6,697 nucleotides of DNA from Spirochaetaceae bacterium (GTDB lineage: Bacteria > Spirochaetota > Spirochaetia > PWKH01), in contig PWNW01000309.1 of NCBI GenBank assembly GCA_003557605.1, forward strand, positions 1-6,697, given 5' to 3'. Each line of letters starts with the position of its first letter. Within the stretch, counting starts at the first letter, position 1. Below are positions 4,760-6,697 of this stretch, piece by piece. The notes under the pieces are model-generated. The model made no database searches, was not told the DNA's origin, and saw only the letters and a list, made by a program, of their open reading frames with translations. The position numbers and the translations under genes are program-made.

Positions 4760-6016
4760 TTGAAAATCCTTATCATCGGTTCAGGGGCGAAGGACCATGC
4801 GCTTGCCTGGATGTTCTCAAAAAGCCGAAGGATATCCGGACTGTATATCGCCCCCGGCAATGCAGGAACAGCGAAAATCGGCATGAACCTGCCCCATATT
4901 GATCCGTCGAACTCCCAGGCAATTCTAGAGGCCTGCCGGACCTATTCCATCGACCATGTATTTGCCGGTACTGAAACGCCTCTGGCCGCAGGGGTTGCCG
5001 ACACCATGAGACAGGCAGGATACCCGGTGTTCGGGTCCCCCCGTTCATCCATGAGACTGGAAAGCGACCGACGTTTTGCCAGGTCCTTTATGGAACGCTG
5101 GGGAGTGCCCCACTCCAGTTATCAGATATTTGATGATGCTGAAGAACTCCGGTCCTTTCTCCGTGCCAATGAAGGCACCAGGTTTGTAATTAAGAGAAAT
5201 GCCCTGGCCCCGAGCCGGGAGATGATAGACTGCAGCTCCTCAGAATGTTTGATGAATTTTGCATTGCCCCTGCTTGAAAGCGGTTCAATTATCCTTGAGG
5301 AGCATCTGAAGGGGCTTCCCCTTACCATCACAGCATTGATTGACGAAAAGGGGTATCTTCTCCTGCCGAACTGCTCTGAATACACAAAAAGTGAGGAAAA
5401 CGACCGGGGCGCGCCCACCGGCGGTATGGGAGCCATCTGTCCAGTGCCGATTCTTAACAAGCATGCACACCAGCAGATTATCTCTGAGATTGTAGAACCC
5501 ACTCTTGAAGGGATGAGACAGGAGCATCTGAGCTATCGAGGGGTGCTGCTGTTCAGCGTCATTGTCGGAGATGACCGAGCAACGGTGGTTGATTATCATG
5601 TGCGGTTCAATGATCCTGCCACCCAGGCCATTCTCCCCCTGATAACTTCTGACTTCCTTGATATCCTTGAGGCCGTACACCGTCAGGAGATCCAGTCTTT
5701 TCCGCTGGAAGTATCAGAATCTTCATCAGTTGCTGTAGTGCTTGCAAGTCGCGGTTATCCCTCTGTACCCGAAACCGGAAAGGTTGTAGATGCTGTCCCC
5801 TATATTGGAGGATCATCCCAGCTGCTGTTCTACGGTGCCGTAGACAAGGAAGGCGACCATCTGGTAACCACCGGAGGACGATGCTTTACCTTAGTGGGTA
5901 TGGGGAACAACATCCAGGAAGCCAATGAGAACGTGTATGAACTAGTACCGGAAATTAACTATGAGGGGAAATGGTTCCGTAACGATATCGGGAACAAGTT
6001 TTTTGAAGAGAACTAA
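4760..6016 (+). CDS. purD: Phosphoribosylamine-glycine ligase (PurD) homologue with altered active-site motifs
   Basis: PurD (GAR synthetase) joins phosphoribosylamine and glycine with ATP in purine synthesis. The 418-residue product (TTG start) aligns with PurD over its whole length: MKILIIGSGAKDHALAW (1-17) for GNGGREHALAW, APGNAGTA (31-38), ATP-grasp acidic pair ILEEHL (178-183), PTGGMGA (219-225), RFNDPATQ (282-289), a C-terminal domain with VVLASRGYP (326-334) and VTTGGRCF (369-376), and FRNDIG (406-411) near the end. Several catalytic segments differ. The glycine-rich loop KADGLAAGKGV of PurD reads KRNALAPSREM (145-155). VGPEAPL reads AGTETPL (69-75). The usual metal-site EFN reads DYH (278-280). 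Nothing suggests decay: there are no stops or gaps and the ribosome-binding site is strong. It may be a diverged PurD or a paralogue with another substrate. It is the last gene of tatD-dus-purD and its stop overlaps that of the convergent methyltransferase gene. Confidence 0.82.
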   Translation: MKILIIGSGAKDHALAWMFSKSRRISGLYIAPGNAGTAKIGMNLPHIDPSNSQAILEACRTYSIDHVFAGTETPLAAGVADTMRQAGYPVFGSPRSSMRLESDRRFARSFMERWGVPHSSYQIFDDAEELRSFLRANEGTRFVIKRNALAPSREMIDCSSSECLMNFALPLLESGSIILEEHLKGLPLTITALIDEKGYLLLPNCSEYTKSEENDRGAPTGGMGAICPVPILNKHAHQQIISEIVEPTLEGMRQEHLSYRGVLLFSVIVGDDRATVVDYHVRFNDPATQAILPLITSDFLDILEAVHRQEIQSFPLEVSESSSVAVVLASRGYPSVPETGKVVDAVPYIGGSSQLLFYGAVDKEGDHLVTTGGRCFTLVGMGNNIQEANENVYELVPEINYEGKWFRNDIGNKFFEEN

Positions 6017-6697
6017 CAGCCCCATCCCTGCTGCCGCCTGACTTCATAGAGCAGGATTCCGGCAGCAACCGATACATTGAGGGAATCAATATGTCCTCTG
6101 CAGGGAATGGTTATGCGTTTGTCGCACACTTCACGAATCATCCTGCTGATGCCTTTTCCTTCACCGCCAAGGACCAGCACGGTCCTGCCGGTCAGATCAG
6201 CTGCATGAAGCGTCTCCCCTCCGATGTCAGCACCATACACCCAGAAATTTTGACGCTGCGCATCCCGTACCGCCTGCACCAGGTTGCTTACGGTAATCAC
6301 AGGAACATATTTTGCCGCTCCAGCTGAAACCTTCATGACAGTTTCCGTAACCTGGGAGCTCCTCCTTCCCGGAATCACCACAGCATCACAGAGAAACTGG
6401 TCCGCACTCCTCAGCACGGCCCCGAGATTATGGGGATCAGTAATCCCGTCAAGCAGCAGAACCAGGCACTGCTGCTGATCTTTAACAGCGGAAAAAAACT
6501 CTGGAAGACTTCTATAGTGCTCCTGGGCAGCACTTTCTTCAGGGACCCTCAGTATCATGCCCCGGTGCTCATTGTAGGGTCCGTACTGCTTCATCTGAGA
6601 CGCAGTCACCCGTATCGTCGGTACACCCTGCTGCTGAGCAAGGGTGAGCAGCTGAACCACCCTCCGGCTCTTCAAATCCCGGTCTGCAGTCAGTTCC
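6013..6697 (-). CDS. rlmB: SpoU/TrmH-family RNA 2'-O-methyltransferase, RlmB-like (partial, N-terminus beyond right edge)
   Basis: This family uses S-adenosylmethionine and a trefoil-knot fold to methylate ribose 2'-OH; RlmB modifies G2251 of 23S rRNA. All three SpoU motifs are visible: motif 1 LLDGITDPHNLGAVLRSA (about 6400-6460) with the conserved Asn and Arg; motif 2 LGGEGKGISRMIRE (about 6130-6175) with the Glu; motif 3 IPCRGHIDSLNVSVAAG (about 6055-6110) with the SLNVS signature. Before motif 1 is part of the small substrate-binding domain (SRRVVQLLTLAQQQGVP). A TTG at 6675 could be read as a start, but the frame stays open to the window end and upstream residues continue the N-terminal domain, so the real start lies outside. 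The gene converges with purD and the two stop codons overlap (6013-6016). The RlmB assignment over another TrmH group is based on overall similarity. Confidence 0.9.
   Translation of the reverse strand, partial: ELTADRDLKSRRVVQLLTLAQQQGVPTIRVTASQMKQYGPYNEHRGMILRVPEESAAQEHYRSLPEFFSAVKDQQQCLVLLLDGITDPHNLGAVLRSADQFLCDAVVIPGRRSSQVTETVMKVSAGAAKYVPVITVSNLVQAVRDAQRQNFWVYGADIGGETLHAADLTGRTVLVLGGEGKGISRMIREVCDKRITIPCRGHIDSLNVSVAAGILLYEVRRQQGWGC
6029..6067. other. Inverted repeat just past the purD stop, inside the rlmB 3' end
   Basis: TGCTGCCG (6029-6036) pairs with CGGCAGCA (6060-6067), and inside it CCTG (6037-6040) pairs with CAGG (6052-6055), leaving a 4-base bulge (6056-6059). The resulting 8+4 bp hairpin begins 13 bases after the purD stop and could mark the 3' end of the plus-strand mRNA, but no T-run follows. 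It also codes for the C-terminal residues of the methyltransferase, so it may be chance. Confidence 0.25.

Noticed and set aside
5122..5680. Two minus-strand open frames of 126 and 131 residues opposite purD
   Set aside because: They are antisense shadows overlapping one another and a full-length conserved gene, with no recognisable motifs.
6091..6478. Plus-strand open frames opposite the methyltransferase
   Set aside because: They overlap the conserved SpoU motifs on the minus strand and have no family resemblance.
1..6697. CRISPR repeats, insertion-sequence ends, tRNA or rRNA genes, riboswitches
   Set aside because: Reading both strands showed no regularly spaced repeats, no transposase motifs, no tRNA-like cloverleaf and no long non-coding stretch that could hold a riboswitch. 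The longest gaps, about 150-170 bases, are explained by promoters.

Overview
The window looks like chromosomal DNA from a spirochaete, probably a free-living member of the Spirochaetales with near-balanced base composition. The main reason is the gene order rpsT – HU/IHF-family protein – lnt. As I recall, rpsT and the HU-like gene hbb are adjacent in Borrelia with an lnt gene nearby, and an HU gene sits beside lnt in Treponema. This is from memory and was not searched. No mobile element, CRISPR array, tRNA or rRNA gene is visible, and coding density is high.

Layout. (1) Positions 1-1692, minus strand: an operon-like run of rpsT (ribosomal protein S20, GTG start), an HU/IHF-family DNA-binding protein, and lnt (apolipoprotein N-acyltransferase), whose 3' part lies outside the left edge. 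Two overlapping sigma70-type promoters sit upstream of rpsT. (2) Positions 1847-2764, minus strand: a PSP1-domain protein of the RicT/YaaT family with the paired Cys-rich motifs. (3) Positions 2765-2933: a divergent control region with back-to-back -35 elements. (4) Positions 2934-6016, plus strand: tatD – dus – purD-like. The first two overlap by 8 bases; the third follows after 34 bases with a strong ribosome-binding site and a TTG start. (5) Positions 6013-6697, minus strand: a SpoU/TrmH-family 23S rRNA methyltransferase (RlmB-like), cut by the right edge, whose stop codon overlaps that of purD.

Most of the window is housekeeping: translation (S20, Dus, RlmB), nucleoid structure (HU), lipoprotein maturation (Lnt), RNA-decay regulation (RicT) and nucleotide or nucleic-acid metabolism (TatD, PurD). 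The unusual part is the plus-strand operon. Its PurD homologue keeps full length and the overall fold signatures, but has lost the glycine-rich ATP-grasp loop and changed the usual metal-binding Glu and Asn. The TatD upstream has Glu where the family has a metal-site Asp. These are the best candidates for altered or new function. I do not see an obviously new multi-gene system.
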